Positions 34,221 through 44,929 are shown, counted from the first letter of the stretch. The stretch is 64,000 nucleotides of DNA from Weissella tructae (GCF_000732905.1 NZ_CP007588.1:806001-870000), one strand, 5' to 3'. The notes: generated by a model from the sequence alone, not told the origin. Program-made: numbers and translations.

Positions 34221-34346
34221 GAGTATCTTCCTCCAAATGTTTTTCCACCTAAATTCGCATGTAAGTCACCGACTCTTTCGAGCACCCAGTGAGTTATTGA
34301 ATTCAGTGCGTATTTATGGTCGTTACAATTAACGAACCAACTACAA
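34221..34346 (-). promoter_or_regulatory. Structured 5' leader of rpsB
   Basis: The transcript from the promoter below has a leader of about 120 bases. It includes a GAAA-capped hairpin (CTC-GAAA-GAG) framed by CAC and GTG (about 34269-34295), followed by a short AT-rich stretch before the ribosome-binding site. Ribosomal protein leaders often bind their own product; autoregulation by S2 is an inference. Confidence 0.45.
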
Positions 34347-34375
34347 ATTTTACCGTGTCATAGATGGAAAGTCAA
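34347..34375 (-). promoter_or_regulatory. rpsB promoter
   Basis: Minus-strand TTGACT (34370-34375) and TAAAAT (34347-34352) with a 17-base spacer. Confidence 0.82.
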
Positions 34376-34434
34376 CTTAATTAAACAGCAAAATCCCCTA
34401 TGATGACATAGGGGATCCTACCATACAAACGATA

Positions 34435-34719
34435 TTATTTTTCCGGCGTAAAATCAGTGACACCATGCGCCACAAGATACGCCGTTTTCGCTGCACGGGT
34501 TAATTTTTTAAACGCCGCTTCTGCTTTCAATGCTTGCGATTTGTCTGGAAAACTTTCCGCATGCAATAATTTCAAAGGTCGACGACTTGGTACACGCGTG
34601 TACTTGGCCCCCTTACCTGCTTGATGTGTGGCAAATCGGCGCCCCACATCATCCGTAAAGCCGGCATAGTACGTATTGTCTGCCGTCAATAAGACATACA
34701 TATAGTACGGCTTATTCAT
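34435..34719 (-). CDS. GIY-YIG nuclease-like protein (YazA/UPF0213)
   Basis: A 94-residue single-domain protein of the YazA/UPF0213 family: [20 protein letters not shown] (about 5-24) carries the degenerate GIY-YIG block, followed by [15 protein letters not shown] and a helical end. Family members bind DNA but their function is unclear. It overlaps the upstream methyltransferase gene by eight bases, as yabB-yazA do in Bacillus. ATG 34719 has AAGGA upstream. Confidence 0.92.
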   Translation of the reverse strand: MNKPYYMYVLLTADNTYYAGFTDDVGRRFATHQAGKGAKYTRVPSRRPLKLLHAESFPDKSQALKAEAAFKKLTRAAKTAYLVAHGVTDFTPEK

Positions 34720-35476
34720 TGTGACTGCGTCCTTCGTAAATATCTAAGATTTCTTGACGGTATGTCCCATCTTCATTATGGGTCACAATCGGCGGCATAA
34801 TGCGCGCACCAGTTGGATCACCATCTTTAATCGCATCAATCAAAACAATATTCGCTTCTGCCCCTTCAAACGGATACACAAATTGTAGCTTCTTAGGGAA
34901 CAAATGGGCCGCACGCAAAGCATCCAAAATTTCGAACAGACGGTCTGGACGGTGCACCATAAAGAAATGCGCCTTATTCTTCAATAACTTATTCGCAGTC
35001 TTGGTAACCAATGCTAAGTCGGCTTTGATTTCATGACGCGCAATGGCATAATGCTCATCCTTCTTAAAGGCAGTTTGTTCTGAATCAACTGAGAAATATG
35101 GCGGATTAGAGACAACCATATCCGCACTTCCTGGACGAATATCATCAAAAATATCACGCATATCTTTGTTCAAAATGGTAATTTGGTCTGACAGATTGTT
35201 CATTTCAACCGAACGACGAGCCATATCGGCTAATTCGGGTTGGATTTCAACACCAACGATGTCACCAATCAGTTTGTGGGCCATAAACAATGATACAGCT
35301 CCATTACCAGCGCCTAAATCAACATTAAGACCTTTACCACGCTTACGTGGTAAAGCAAAGTTCGCTAACAAAACCGCATCTAATGAAAATGAAAAGACGT
35401 CACGACTTTGAATAATGTGAACTTCATCGTTGTAGAGCATATCAATTCGCTCACCAGGTTTTAGTGGAGTTGTCAT
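34712..35476 (-). CDS. tRNA1(Val) (adenine37-N6)-methyltransferase, TrmN6/YabB type
   Basis: A 254-residue SAM-dependent methyltransferase. Motif I is [16 protein letters not shown] (about 49-64), and the catalytic tetrapeptide for N6-adenine methylation is NPPY (in [11 protein letters not shown], about 122-125). This matches TrmN6/YfiC, which modifies A37 of tRNA-Val. The ATG at 35476 has GAGG eight bases upstream; the frame to 35539 would overlap the plsC promoter. Followed by the yazA-like gene. Confidence 0.9.
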   Translation of the reverse strand: MTTPLKPGERIDMLYNDEVHIIQSRDVFSFSLDAVLLANFALPRKRGKGLNVDLGAGNGAVSLFMAHKLIGDIVGVEIQPELADMARRSVEMNNLSDQITILNKDMRDIFDDIRPGSADMVVSNPPYFSVDSEQTAFKKDEHYAIARHEIKADLALVTKTANKLLKNKAHFFMVHRPDRLFEILDALRAAHLFPKKLQFVYPFEGAEANIVLIDAIKDGDPTGARIMPPIVTHNEDGTYRQEILDIYEGRSHNE

Positions 35477-35538
35477 ATCTGTTACCTCAATTTCTCTCTT
35501 ATCTTTTAATGTACAATAGCGTACACACTCTGTCTCCA

Positions 35539-35547
35539 TGGTATAAT
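35539..35547 (+). promoter_or_regulatory. Extended -10 promoter of plsC
   Basis: TGG-TATAAT, 26 bases before the plsC start; no clear -35 box. Confidence 0.65.
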
Positions 35548-35572
35548 AATTTCATTATTCAGGAGGTTATTT

Positions 35573-36211
35573 ATGTTTTATACTGTTGCACGTTATGTCG
35601 TGAACGTTGTATTCTGGCTTTTCAATGGCCGCTATACCGTAACCGGCAAAGAAAACTTACCCCAAGAAAGTAATTACATCATGGTCGGGCCGCACCGTGC
35701 CCTTTGGGACATGATTTACTTCGCATTAGCTGTTTGGCCAAAGCGCTTTACTTTCATGGCTAAAAAAGAACTCTTTCAAAATCCCATTTTACGCTGGATT
35801 TTAACGAACGCCAATGCTTTTTCTGTTGATCGTGAAAATCCTGGCCCATCTGCCATCAAAATCCCCGTTAATTCATTGAAGAAAACGGATATGAGTTTGA
35901 TTATGTTCCCATCAGGAACACGTCACTCACAGGAAATGAAGGGTGGCGCAATGATGATCGCCAAGATGGCTGGTGTTCCTTTGGTTCCTGTTGTCTACCA
36001 AGGTCCCGTTAAGATGAGCGAATTTTTCAATCCATTCAAGCGTGGCCAAGTCAGCGTTGCCATCGGCGCACCTGTTGAAGTTGACCGCAAGATGAAGATG
36101 ACTGACGAAAACGTTCAAATTATTGACCAAGAATTAACAGCTGCCTTTAATGGACTAGATGCATCAATTGATCCTGATTGGACATATGTTGATCCTAATC
36201 CTAAGGACTAG
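35573..36211 (+). CDS. plsC: 1-acyl-sn-glycerol-3-phosphate acyltransferase
   Basis: Adds the second acyl chain to make phosphatidic acid. The 212-residue protein starts with a hydrophobic helix (FYTVARYVVNVVFWLFNG), then shows the acyltransferase motif HRALWD (HX4D, about 43-48), AFSVDREN, and FPSGTR (about 111-116) where many family members have FPEGTR, then PLVPVVYQGP. GGAGG lies six bases before the ATG. Single gene with own promoter and terminator. Confidence 0.93.
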   Translation: MFYTVARYVVNVVFWLFNGRYTVTGKENLPQESNYIMVGPHRALWDMIYFALAVWPKRFTFMAKKELFQNPILRWILTNANAFSVDRENPGPSAIKIPVNSLKKTDMSLIMFPSGTRHSQEMKGGAMMIAKMAGVPLVPVVYQGPVKMSEFFNPFKRGQVSVAIGAPVEVDRKMKMTDENVQIIDQELTAAFNGLDASIDPDWTYVDPNPKD

Positions 36212-36238
36212 TCATTCAAAACATGAATGAAACAAAAG

Positions 36239-36282
36239 AAAAACCTTTGAAGAAATGTCTATACACTTCCTCAAAGGTTTTT
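36239..36282 (+). terminator. plsC terminator
   Basis: AAACCTTTGA pairs with TCAAAGGTTT across a 20-base loop region, followed by a T run; may serve the convergent yneF gene as well. Confidence 0.85.
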
Positions 36283-36306
36283 TATTAGCCTAATAAATCA
36301 AGCTAA

Positions 36307-36534
36307 TTACTTCTTGTCCCCTGATTGCGCCTTCATTTGCGCCATCATTTGGTTCAACTTCTTTTGTGAAGGCTTTTGCCCCATTGATGTCATCATTGAG
36401 CGCATCATGTCTTCTGAGATAGGTGGGTTGTTCTTCATGTAAGTCGTCATTGAACGACGAGCTCCGAAGAATCCCGCTACGGCTCCCAAAATAGCAGCAA
36501 GTACAACAATTGCAATCCAAATTCCTGTGTTCAT
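36307..36534 (-). CDS. yneF: YneF family small membrane protein (UPF0154)
   Basis: A 75-residue protein with one N-terminal membrane helix (IWIAIVVLAAILGAVAGFFGA) and the conserved MKNNPPISEDMMRSMMTSMGQKPSQKKLNQMM block of the YneF family, mentioned here by its ends (about 33-64). Function unknown. GGGG precedes the ATG. Confidence 0.92.
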   Translation of the reverse strand: MNTGIWIAIVVLAAILGAVAGFFGARRSMTTYMKNNPPISEDMMRSMMTSMGQKPSQKKLNQMMAQMKAQSGDKK

Positions 36535-36603
36535 GTCAAAAACCCCATTATTTATTTAATCTTCACTCAATATTCTACCGAACTATTGGCGTTGTGGCTA
36601 GTG

Positions 36604-36939
36604 CTAGTTATCGCGAATCCCTTTATCACGTTGGATTTCACGAACTTTTTCTGGTGTAACTTCATTACCATCATCGTCAAATACTTGTAGCATTTCAACT
36701 TGTGAACGGAATGCCTTACGGAAGTTAGCTAAGAATTCAGCACGTAGTTCGGCACGTTCTGCTTCTTCTTCAGTTGTTAGACCTTCGGCTGTCTTTGCCT
36801 TAGCAGCAAGTTCGTTGATACGTTCACGGACCGCAGTCATGTGATCTGTTTCAGCCGCTTGTCCACCTTGTGCTTCTTCTGCTTCATGGTTAATATCTGC
36901 TGTGTTTACTGGTTCTACTACCTTGTTTTCATCAGTCAT
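36604..36939 (-). CDS. YnzC/DUF896 family protein with N-terminal extension
   Basis: The C-terminal 75 residues match YnzC/UPF0291: RINELAAKAKTAEGLTTEEE and ERAELRAEFLANFRKAFRSQ, then EVTPEKV. YnzC of Bacillus is about 77 residues and belongs to the SOS-linked yneA region. Here an acidic extension of about 33 residues (to HMTAVRERI) precedes it. The ATG at 36939 has a good GAGGGG, so the extension is probably translated. An internal Met34 gives the family length. Confidence 0.85.
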   Translation of the reverse strand: MTDENKVVEPVNTADINHEAEEAQGGQAAETDHMTAVRERINELAAKAKTAEGLTTEEEAERAELRAEFLANFRKAFRSQVEMLQVFDDDGNEVTPEKVREIQRDKGIRDN

Positions 36940-37074
36940 ATCTTGTATCCCCTCTCAAATTATCTTACCTTTATTTTACCACGTTTTAGCCGCTATGTTC
37001 GTGTAATTACATCGTAGATTGAACTTTGATTACACCCACACTAACCATCTATATATCCCGCTATAAACGGACAA

Positions 37075-37107
37075 AAAAAGAGCCGATTCATTAAAATCAG
37101 CTCTTTT
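37075..37107 (-). terminator. recJ-apt operon terminator
   Basis: Minus-strand stem AAAAGAGC-GAT with ATC-GCTCTTTT and a run of seven T, 13 bases after the apt stop. Confidence 0.92.
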
Positions 37108-37120
37108 TCGTTAATATTGA

Positions 37121-37636
37121 TTAGTAATCCAACAATGTGAAGATATCGTACCCCTTTAGACGGTCACGACCATTCAAACCAGCCAATTCAATCAAGAAAG
37201 CAAGTCCAACGACTTCCCCACCCATTGATTCAACCAACTTAATTGTTGCTTCGATTGTTCCACCAGTTGCCAAAAGGTCATCTGTAATCAAAACACGGTC
37301 ACCTGGCTTGATGGCATCTACGTGCATTTCCAAGCTAGCAGTTCCGTATTCCAATGCGTATGTTTCAGACTTCACTTCGCGAGGCAACTTCCCTGGCTTA
37401 CGTGCAGGTACAAGCCCAACTCCTAGTTCAGTAGCCACTGGGCCACCAACCAAGAATCCACGTGACTCAGGTCCAACGATAACGTTGACATCATGTTCAC
37501 GGGCATATTGCGCAATTTCTGCAGTTGCTTGACGGTAGGCATCCCCATCAGCCAACAATGGTGTAATGTCTCGGAAGACAATCCCTTGTTCTGGGAAATC
37601 CGGAATGGAAACAATGTAATCGTGCAAATCTAACAT
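37121..37636 (-). CDS. apt: Adenine phosphoribosyltransferase
   Basis: Salvages adenine to AMP. The 171-residue type I PRTase has [19 protein letters not shown] at the start, [25 protein letters not shown] and the PRPP loop [17 protein letters not shown] (about 119-135). CAGGAG precedes the ATG. It follows recJ by four bases, the usual recJ-apt pairing of Firmicutes. Confidence 0.97.
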   Translation of the reverse strand: MLDLHDYIVSIPDFPEQGIVFRDITPLLADGDAYRQATAEIAQYAREHDVNVIVGPESRGFLVGGPVATELGVGLVPARKPGKLPREVKSETYALEYGTASLEMHVDAIKPGDRVLITDDLLATGGTIEATIKLVESMGGEVVGLAFLIELAGLNGRDRLKGYDIFTLLDY

Positions 37637-37640
37637 GCTG

Positions 37641-39941
37641 TTAATTCTCCTGCTGACTCAGTTGCGACAACAACTGATCAAGTTCAGCTGTTGTACTGTA
37701 TATTAGTTGTTTTTCTAAATCACGCTGTGCCATAAAAGTTTGGTACGCGTTTGTTTCGGTCAAATCAACGTTCGCCGGTTCGGCGATTGGATTTAAGAAA
37801 CCATTTTCTATTTTAACAAATTCCACTTCTAAAAACACCTTAAATATTAATTTTAACATTTGTGGCTTCATTTTTAGATGATCGGCGACTTGTTGGAATT
37901 GTCCACTCAAGTTCACATTTTGATGACCTTGTGTAAAACGATACACTTTTGCAAAGTCACTTTTTTGCGGCACTGTTTGTAAGTACGCTTGATCAAGACT
38001 GTAGAAGATAGCCCCGACCTTACGTGCTGGTACAAATTGCAAGACTTCACTTAATTGTTCTAATGACTTTGGCATATCTGCCAAAATCAATGTATCCACC
38101 ATCGTCTTTGAAAAGACATCATCAAAACTAACGGCCTCAGCCGCGGCGCCTAAGCGTCCTGTCATTTGATTTTGAATGTTTTCGTTAAAGAAAACATATG
38201 TTCCCGGATGACTCACTGCTTCTGGCGTCAGCTTAGACGTTCGCCAGTCAAACACAGCCGCACCAGTCGCTTCCATATCCTTCAACATCATTTGGTAGGT
38301 CGTGCTACCACGGAAAGTATTTTCAGACATCGTTCCAACAACACGGATTGTGTCGAAACGACCACCTAGTTCAGTCGCTAAATGCCCATAGCCAAATCCA
38401 ACAACTGGCAAATTACCTAATGGTGTTTGACCATTAAAACGAATATGCTTTCCATCACTCATTGTTTTAGGATTATCAACGCCAGACAAAGTCACTTCAA
38501 ATTGCGGTTCAGGATTACCTTCTCCAAACGGCGCTAACATTTGCAAGACATCATATGTCTCACGCGTAAAGTCCGCTAAGGTCACTTTTTGCGCAATCAT
38601 CAACTCAGCTTTTCCAGCTTGGTCTAATGATTGGTCTTGTGCCGCTTGAATCAATGTTTGGCGTAAAGCTGTTAAGTTATCAGTTGATAAAGTCATACCG
38701 GCTGCACCAGCATGACCTCCAAAACCAATAAACAAATCGCGATGTGGATCTAATGCTGCGAATAAATCAAATGCTGGCATTGAACGGGCTGACCCCTTCA
38801 AACGTCCATCTTCTTCACTTAGAACAATTGTGGGCTTATTGTAACGATCTACTAAGCGACTCGCCACAATTCCTAAGACACCTTCATGCCATCCAGCACC
38901 AGTCACAACCAACACAGGGTCTGACATTGTCTCAGCTTGTTCAATCGCTTCATTCGTAATGGATTCAACGAGCGCTTGGCGTTGTTGGTTTAACGCTTCA
39001 ACCTCTTCAACAATTTCGGCCGCTTCTTGTTCTTCTTCAGTTAGCAACAAACGCACACCCAATGTTGGGTCTGCCAAACGCCCAACAGCATTTAGTCGCG
39101 GTCCAATAGTAAATCCAATTGTACCCGCATCAACCTTAGCCAGGTCACTACCGGCTACTCGCAACATTTCATCCAAACCAACACGTGGTTGTTCGCGAAG
39201 TTGCGCTAATCCAAGCGCAACTAATGCACGATTTTCATCACGTAATGGCATCACGTCCGCCACGGTTCCCAAGGCAGCCAAATCCAACACATCATCTGCT
39301 GGCGCTTCTAACAATGCTGAGGCAACTTTAAACGCTACCCCTGCCCCTGATAGATGCTTGAAAGGATAATCACCCGCTGGATGTTGTGGATGGACAATCG
39401 CAACCGCTTCCGGTAATTTCACCGGCAACTCATGATGATCCGTCACAATAACGTCAACACCATGCTCTTGTAGCCAGGCAACTTCACGCGCACCTGAGAC
39501 ACCATTATCAACCGTAACCAGCAATTGCATCCCCGCGGCGGCCAATTCTTGATACTTCGCTAAATTAGGTCCGTATCCTTCTGTGAAACGACTTGGTACA
39601 AAATATGAAACATCAGCGCCCATCAATTCTAGCGCCCATGTCATGATGGCGGTACTTGTCATACCATCAACATCATAATCACCGTAAACAACAATCTTTT
39701 CTCCAGCATCAATTGCTTGCCAAATACGATCAACCGCAACGTCCATGCCAAACATTTCAGCTGGGTCATGCAATTGTTCTAAAGTGGGTTGTAAAAAGGC
39801 CATGACTTCTTCTGGCGTTGTCATACCACGTTGCACTAATTGTTCTGCCAGTAGTTCTGGCATTTCAATCGCATCCATCAACGCTTGTTTGACAGCTATA
39901 TCACTTTCTCCCGCAATCCATTGATATTGTGCTTCAATCAT
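37641..39941 (-). CDS. recJ: Single-stranded DNA exonuclease RecJ
   Basis: 5'-3' ssDNA exonuclease for recombination and base excision repair. Over 766 residues it has the DHH domain with [17 protein letters not shown] (about 84-100), [19 protein letters not shown] and VHPQHP, the DHHA1 domain with [14 protein letters not shown] and [13 protein letters not shown], an OB fold, and a C-terminal extension (about 560-766) typical of Firmicutes. The start overlaps the end of rnz by eight bases. Confidence 0.96.
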   Translation of the reverse strand: MIEAQYQWIAGESDIAVKQALMDAIEMPELLAEQLVQRGMTTPEEVMAFLQPTLEQLHDPAEMFGMDVAVDRIWQAIDAGEKIVVYGDYDVDGMTSTAIMTWALELMGADVSYFVPSRFTEGYGPNLAKYQELAAAGMQLLVTVDNGVSGAREVAWLQEHGVDVIVTDHHELPVKLPEAVAIVHPQHPAGDYPFKHLSGAGVAFKVASALLEAPADDVLDLAALGTVADVMPLRDENRALVALGLAQLREQPRVGLDEMLRVAGSDLAKVDAGTIGFTIGPRLNAVGRLADPTLGVRLLLTEEEQEAAEIVEEVEALNQQRQALVESITNEAIEQAETMSDPVLVVTGAGWHEGVLGIVASRLVDRYNKPTIVLSEEDGRLKGSARSMPAFDLFAALDPHRDLFIGFGGHAGAAGMTLSTDNLTALRQTLIQAAQDQSLDQAGKAELMIAQKVTLADFTRETYDVLQMLAPFGEGNPEPQFEVTLSGVDNPKTMSDGKHIRFNGQTPLGNLPVVGFGYGHLATELGGRFDTIRVVGTMSENTFRGSTTYQMMLKDMEATGAAVFDWRTSKLTPEAVSHPGTYVFFNENIQNQMTGRLGAAAEAVSFDDVFSKTMVDTLILADMPKSLEQLSEVLQFVPARKVGAIFYSLDQAYLQTVPQKSDFAKVYRFTQGHQNVNLSGQFQQVADHLKMKPQMLKLIFKVFLEVEFVKIENGFLNPIAEPANVDLTETNAYQTFMAQRDLEKQLIYSTTAELDQLLSQLSQQEN

Positions 39942-40923
39942 CTTCGTCTCCCAACTCCGTGTGATCTAATTTAATTGGTTGTGTGTTACTCTGCTCACCT
40001 GTTGGAATTTCATAGACATCGAAATCATTAACAACACGTGTATTCTTAAAGACACTACGGGCTTGGTAAGCCAATTCACTGGCTGACTTTCCCGCATAGC
40101 GTGCTGAAATGTGCGTCAAAAATAGACGCCCAACTTGCGCAGCATCTGCTACATCCGCGGCTTGCATACTTGTTGCATGGTAGTGATTACGAGCTTGCTT
40201 ACCTTCACCCTTACCATATGTTGATTCATGAACCAGCACATCGGCGCCTTCAGCTAAGACAGCAGCATTCGGTGTTTTACGTGTATCACCCAAAATCGTC
40301 ACAACACGTCCCGGCTTATCTGGTCCGATAAAGTCAGCACCATTCACAACCGTGCCATCCTCTAACGTTACTTCTTCACCACGCTTCAAACGACCATAAA
40401 CCGGTCCTGATGGAATACCCAGTTCACGTAATTTTTCAACTTGTAATTCACCGGCACTATCCGCTTCCACAACACGGTATCCAAATGACAGAATCTTGTG
40501 ATCTAGCGGCATCGCTGTCACAGTAAATTCAGACTCTTCTAATACAACGCCACCTTCATTTGGAATTTCCACAAAATTCAATGGATACGTTAAATGGGTT
40601 TGTGAGACACGTAAACTCGTTTCGATAAATTGACGAATACCGCGTGGTCCATAAATCGTCAATAAGTCTTCACCACCTTGAAATGAGCGTGATGCTAATA
40701 ATCCCGGTAGCCCAAAAATGTGATCACCGTGTAAATGGGTCACAAAAATCTTATCAACCTTACGCGGACGTATCGTTGAAGAAAGCATTTGAATTTGGGT
40801 TCCTTCACCCGCATCAAATAACCACACAGAATTTAATTCATCTAACAAACGCAAAGCAATACTCGTCACATTACGATAACGTGCCGGTACACCAGCTCCA
40901 GTTCCTAAAAATTCAATTTGCAT
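39934..40923 (-). CDS. rnz: Ribonuclease Z
   Basis: Endonuclease that trims tRNA 3' ends. The 329-residue metallo-beta-lactamase protein starts [20 protein letters not shown], has the zinc motif [15 protein letters not shown] (about 62-76), [13 protein letters not shown] and the C-terminal [13 protein letters not shown] and [12 protein letters not shown] lies before the ATG. It forms an operon with recJ and apt. The C-terminal acidic tail is not conserved. Confidence 0.96.
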   Translation of the reverse strand: MQIEFLGTGAGVPARYRNVTSIALRLLDELNSVWLFDAGEGTQIQMLSSTIRPRKVDKIFVTHLHGDHIFGLPGLLASRSFQGGEDLLTIYGPRGIRQFIETSLRVSQTHLTYPLNFVEIPNEGGVVLEESEFTVTAMPLDHKILSFGYRVVEADSAGELQVEKLRELGIPSGPVYGRLKRGEEVTLEDGTVVNGADFIGPDKPGRVVTILGDTRKTPNAAVLAEGADVLVHESTYGKGEGKQARNHYHATSMQAADVADAAQVGRLFLTHISARYAGKSASELAYQARSVFKNTRVVNDFDVYEIPTGEQSNTQPIKLDHTELGDEDD

Positions 40924-40971
40924 CTTCCAACCTCAATACTTCCAACTTGTTTTTTATTTTTTTACTGACAT

Positions 40972-40994
40972 AAAAAAACCGCCTTTAACAGCGG
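40972..40994 (-). terminator. Terminator after the 240-residue gene
   Basis: Minus-strand CCGC / GCGG stem with weak inner pairs and seven T directly after. The stem is short, so the confidence is moderate. Confidence 0.65.
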
Positions 40995-41035
40995 ACTTCT
41001 TTGTTTATTTTATCATCTTATGTCATAAACTTCAG

Positions 41036-41758
41036 CTAAAAGCTGATTTTCTGCGCATCAGTTTTTGGTGAAACTAAGTTTCCAGATACATCATAAATAC
41101 TTGCGAACTCTATGTCCATTGATTGCAGTTGGTCACGTTCACTAGCGGGCACAAGAACAGTCATACCTGTTTCTAATTTAGAATGCGCCGGGATTGCCTG
41201 TGTTAAACGCGCATCATTTTCTAAACCACTTAAAGCCGTTACGCCTGCCCCATTCATGTAATTCACACCGACCACTCCAGCCGTATAAATATCAAACGGA
41301 TACGGATTCTCAATTGTATAGTTCATTTGTACTGTCACAAATTGTTTCCCTAACGCTTGATCATTAAATTGATTACGGGCATGTTGTTGAGCCTCAATTG
41401 TTTTACATGCATTAACCAGTAACTTCACGGTTTGAATATCGTACGTTACCCCGTCATTCTTGATTTTCGTCTTACTTGTTAACGTTTGGCGTAATTCAAC
41501 GCGTTGTCCATATGGCGAGTACGTAAATTGCCCTTGTTTCGTTAACTTACCTTCTGATACAAAATTTTTATCCTTTTGTTCTTCAGCCGGGACAGTATAC
41601 GAAACTTGACGTGCTGGCGTTCGATCGGTAATTAAATTATTTTCAATATCAAGATTATCAAACCCATCTTCATTCGTTTGGAACGTGTATAAATAAGCTC
41701 CACTCAATAACCCCAGTAACAAGACCATTAACCAGGTATAATTTATCCATTTCTTCAT
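41036..41758 (-). CDS. Membrane-anchored extracellular protein, unknown
   Basis: A 240-residue protein with one N-terminal membrane helix (WINYTWLMVLLLGLLSGAYLY, about 4-24) and no lipobox, followed by a soluble extracellular part. The C-terminal half (about 110-235) has a beta-sandwich look with FVTVQMNYTIENPYPFDIY and LETGMTVLVPASER, a pattern of DUF4352-like telokin domains. GAGGG precedes the ATG. It is ten bases after the 89-residue gene, so the two are co-transcribed. Function unknown. Confidence 0.75.
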   Translation of the reverse strand: MKKWINYTWLMVLLLGLLSGAYLYTFQTNEDGFDNLDIENNLITDRTPARQVSYTVPAEEQKDKNFVSEGKLTKQGQFTYSPYGQRVELRQTLTSKTKIKNDGVTYDIQTVKLLVNACKTIEAQQHARNQFNDQALGKQFVTVQMNYTIENPYPFDIYTAGVVGVNYMNGAGVTALSGLENDARLTQAIPAHSKLETGMTVLVPASERDQLQSMDIEFASIYDVSGNLVSPKTDAQKISF

Positions 41759-41768
41759 TTGTGCCCTC

Positions 41769-42038
41769 TTAGCCTAATATAATAGCATCCTCATCTACAC
41801 GATAACCAAAAATCGGGAACACCGTTCCATTTGTTCGACCAACCAATTTCTTTTCTTCAGGTAATTCCCATAGATCACCCAAAGTTAAGCCTGATGCATG
41901 TGTATTTGTTGTTAACTCAATAACGGTCTTATCTAAATTGAAAGTCGTCACGATACTAACATCATTCCCATAACGCATCTTAATTGGTCTATCTGCCAAC
42001 ATCCCTGTCGTTGCTTGCTTTAAATTTTGTATATTCAT
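41769..42038 (-). CDS. 89-residue protein, unknown
   Basis: I do not recognise it. No signal peptide or membrane segment. The frame is supported by GAGG seven bases before the ATG and by its close spacing to the downstream membrane-anchored gene. The composition is ordinary, with alternating hydrophobic residues suggesting beta strands (VSIVTTFNLDKTVIELTTN). Confidence 0.65.
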   Translation of the reverse strand: MNIQNLKQATTGMLADRPIKMRYGNDVSIVTTFNLDKTVIELTTNTHASGLTLGDLWELPEEKKLVGRTNGTVFPIFGYRVDEDAIILG

Positions 42039-42087
42039 AACAAACCTCTATCTATGACCATATCAATTAAACCTTAAAGCAATAAAA

Positions 42088-42113
42088 AAACCAATGACAA
42101 AAGCCATTGGTTT
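42088..42113 (-). terminator. Terminator of the hrcA-grpE-dnaK-dnaJ operon
   Basis: Stem AAACCAATG / CATTGGTTT, T run on the minus strand, eight bases after the dnaJ stop. Confidence 0.92.
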
Positions 42114-42120
42114 AATCTGT

Positions 42121-43032
42121 TTAACTAAATAATCCGCGCTTAGCTTCTCCTGCTTCACCAAATGCTTCTTGGTATGCTTGCAAAGCCTTCTTTTGCGCCT
42201 TATTCAACTTCTTTGGTACATCTACGTAAACAGTCACAATGTGATCACCTTGACCACCACGCATGTTAGCGGCACCCTTACCACGTAGACGGAAGTTCGT
42301 TTCAGTGTCTGTTCCAGCAGGAATCTTCAATGTCACGTCACCGTGCACTGTCTTAACTGAAATTTCACCACCCAAAACAACTGTTGGGTAATCAACCGCC
42401 ACACGTGAGTAAATCATGCTACCTTCGCGTGTGAAACCATCTTTAGATCCATCCACATAGAAGACAACGAACAAGTCTCCGTAAGGACCACCGTTACTTC
42501 CTGCTTCACCTTGACCAGACAGACGCATTTGTTGTCCATCTTCAACACCGGCTGGTACAGTAACCTTCAATTCCTTCTTCTCTTGTTGACCTAAGTCATT
42601 CAAACGAGAGAAAGAAACAGTTGTTTCCTTACCAAACACAGCGTCTTCAAAAGACAGGTTCATACGGTATTGCAGGTCACGACCACGACGTGGACGGTTC
42701 GGATCTGAGAAACCACCCCCGAACATTTGTTCGAAGATATCTCCCAAGTCAGAGAAATCGCCACCGAATTGTTGGCCACCAAAGCCACCTTGTCCACCGA
42801 AACCACCATTGTTGGCGCCAGCCTTACCATATTGGTTATACATGGCACGCTTTTGTTCATCACCTAGTGTTTCATAAGCTTCTTGAATCTCTTTATACGT
42901 GTCTTCCGCACCAGCTTCATGGTTAATGTCGGGGTGATATTGTTTTGACTTCTTACGATATGCTTTTTTGATTTCATCTTGCGATGCATCTTTAGCAACT
43001 CCTAAAATGTCATAATATTCGTTATTATTCAT
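42121..43032 (-). CDS. dnaJ: DnaJ-type co-chaperone lacking the zinc finger
   Basis: Co-chaperone of DnaK. The 303-residue protein has a J domain with HPD (about 33-35), a Gly/Phe-rich stretch (about 72-115), then directly the C-terminal peptide-binding domains ([38 protein letters not shown]). The four CXXCXGXG repeats of normal DnaJ are missing; at their place stands only [12 protein letters not shown]. The protein contains no cysteine at all. Being directly after dnaK it must be the operon's DnaJ. ATG 43032 is preferred over GTG 43035 by spacing to AAAGG. Confidence 0.93.
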   Translation of the reverse strand: MNNNEYYDILGVAKDASQDEIKKAYRKKSKQYHPDINHEAGAEDTYKEIQEAYETLGDEQKRAMYNQYGKAGANNGGFGGQGGFGGQQFGGDFSDLGDIFEQMFGGGFSDPNRPRRGRDLQYRMNLSFEDAVFGKETTVSFSRLNDLGQQEKKELKVTVPAGVEDGQQMRLSGQGEAGSNGGPYGDLFVVFYVDGSKDGFTREGSMIYSRVAVDYPTVVLGGEISVKTVHGDVTLKIPAGTDTETNFRLRGKGAANMRGGQGDHIVTVYVDVPKKLNKAQKKALQAYQEAFGEAGEAKRGLFS

Positions 43033-43111
43033 CACGATACCTTTCCATTTAACATCTTTCGATATAGCACAAAACGAGGCCGAAACCTCGTTAGTTGTGA
43101 TTTAAAATCGA

Positions 43112-44929
43112 TTACTTGTTATCTGATACGTCTTCGAAGTCACCATCAACAGTACCGTCGTCGTTAGCTGCGGCACCTTGTGCATCAGCTTCTGGCGCAG
43201 CTTGTTGGTATAGCTTCATAGCCATTTCTTGCGCAACCTTTTCCAAAGCTTCCTTCTTGGCCTTCATGTCGTCCAAGTTATCCGCTTCCTTAGCAGCCTT
43301 CAAGTCAGCAACTGCATCGGCAACAACCTTCTTTTCGTCTTCGGCAACCTTGTCTCCAACTTCTTCAAGCGTCTTTTCAGTGCTGAAGATCAATTGGTCA
43401 ACTTCGTTACGCAAGTCAACTTCTTCCTTACGCTTCTTGTCAGCTTCTTCGTTCGCCTTGGCGTCTTCCATCATACGTTCGATTTCATCGTCTGACAATG
43501 ATCCTGAACTTTGGATAGTAATCTTTTGTTCCTTGTTTGTTCCAAGGTCCTTAGCTGAAACTGACACGATTCCGTTACGGTCGATGTCGAATGTCACTTC
43601 AATTTGTGGTACACCACGTGGTGCAGCAGGGATATCAGTCAATTGGAATTGTCCCAAAGTCTTGTTATCAGAAGCCATTGAACGTTCACCTTGTAGCACG
43701 TGGATGTCCACAGCTGGTTGGTTGTCAGCGGCTGTTGAGAATGTTTGTGACTTTGATGTTGGGATTGTTGTGTTACGGTCAATCAACTTAGTGAAGACCC
43801 CACCCATTGTTTCAATACCAAGTGAAAGTGGTGTAACGTCAAGCAAAACAACGTCCTTAACTTCACCAGTAATCACACCACCTTGAACAGCAGCTCCAAG
43901 AGCAACAGCTTCGTCAGGGTTGATTGAGTGATCTGGTTCCTTACCAGTCAACTTCTTAACTGATTCTTGCACGGCTGGGATACGAGTTGATCCACCGTTC
44001 AAAATAACACGGTCGATGTCGTTCATTGTCAAACCAGCATCCTTCAACGCGTTCTTAACAGGCGCTTCGGCACGCGCAACCAAGTCAGCAGTCATTTGGT
44101 TGAATTGGCTACGTGACAAAGTCAATTGCACGTGCAATGGACCAGCATCAGTTGCTGTAATAAATGGCAAGTCGATTTGTGCTTCGTTTGATGAAGACAA
44201 AGTCTTCTTAGCAGTTTCAGCTGCATCCTTCAAACGTTGCAAAGCCAACTTATCATCGCGCAAGTCTACGCCGTTATCCTTCTTGAATTCTTCAGCAATC
44301 CAGTCGATAACCTTTTGGTCAAAGTCGTCACCACCAAGGTGTGTGTCACCGTTAGTTGACAATACTTCAAAGACACCGTCTCCCAATTCAAGGATAGAAA
44401 CGTCAAATGTTCCACCACCCAAGTCGTAGACCAAAATCTTTTCGTCCTTTTCATCATTTTCCATTCCGTAAGCCAAAGCTGCGGCTGTTGGTTCGTTAAT
44501 GATACGTTCAACTTCAAGACCGGCAATCTTACCAGCATCCTTAGTAGCTTGACGTTGGGCGTCGTTAAAGTAAGCAGGTACTGTAATAACAGCCTTTTCT
44601 ACTTTTTCACCCAAGTAGTCTTCTGCGTAACCCTTTAGGTATTGCAAAATCAAAGCTGAGATTTCTTGTGGTGAGTAATCCTTACCAGCAGCTGAAACCT
44701 TGTAACCAGCTTCTCCCATGTGTGACTTGATTGATGCAATCGTGTCTGGGTTTGTAATCGCTTGACGCTTAGCAGTATCACCTACCAAGATTTCGTCGTT
44801 CTTAAATGACACAACAGATGGTGTTGTACGTCCACCGTTAGGGTTAGTAACGATCTTAGCGGCGTCACCTTCCATCACAGCAACAGCTGAATTTGTAGTT
44901 CCTAAATCAATTCCAATAATCTTTGACAT
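43112..44929 (-). CDS. dnaK: Hsp70 chaperone DnaK
   Basis: ATP-dependent chaperone. The 605-residue protein starts [20 protein letters not shown], has [17 protein letters not shown] and [13 protein letters not shown] in the ATPase domain, the linker [14 protein letters not shown] and a helical lid ending in an acidic tail ([13 protein letters not shown]). It lacks the 24-residue segment of Gram-negative DnaK, as in other Firmicutes. AAAGGAG precedes the ATG. Its codon use is highly biased. Confidence 0.98.
   Translation of the reverse strand: MSKIIGIDLGTTNSAVAVMEGDAAKIVTNPNGGRTTPSVVSFKNDEILVGDTAKRQAITNPDTIASIKSHMGEAGYKVSAAGKDYSPQEISALILQYLKGYAEDYLGEKVEKAVITVPAYFNDAQRQATKDAGKIAGLEVERIINEPTAAALAYGMENDEKDEKILVYDLGGGTFDVSILELGDGVFEVLSTNGDTHLGGDDFDQKVIDWIAEEFKKDNGVDLRDDKLALQRLKDAAETAKKTLSSSNEAQIDLPFITATDAGPLHVQLTLSRSQFNQMTADLVARAEAPVKNALKDAGLTMNDIDRVILNGGSTRIPAVQESVKKLTGKEPDHSINPDEAVALGAAVQGGVITGEVKDVVLLDVTPLSLGIETMGGVFTKLIDRNTTIPTSKSQTFSTAADNQPAVDIHVLQGERSMASDNKTLGQFQLTDIPAAPRGVPQIEVTFDIDRNGIVSVSAKDLGTNKEQKITIQSSGSLSDDEIERMMEDAKANEEADKKRKEEVDLRNEVDQLIFSTEKTLEEVGDKVAEDEKKVVADAVADLKAAKEADNLDDMKAKKEALEKVAQEMAMKLYQQAAPEADAQGAAANDDGTVDGDFEDVSDNK

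Noticed and set aside
34225-34250. AGGTGG in the rpsB leader, reminiscent of a T-box
   Set aside because: The full T-box sequence AGGGTGG with following ACCGCG is missing and rpsB is not a T-box target.
35573-36211. PlsC FPSGTR instead of FPEGTR as sign of inactivity
   Set aside because: From memory, Ser at this position also occurs in lactic acid bacterial homologues and the HX4D motif is intact.
43116-43886. Long open frame antisense to dnaK
   Set aside because: It mirrors the biased codon use of dnaK, has low-complexity Ser-rich translation and no ribosome-binding site.
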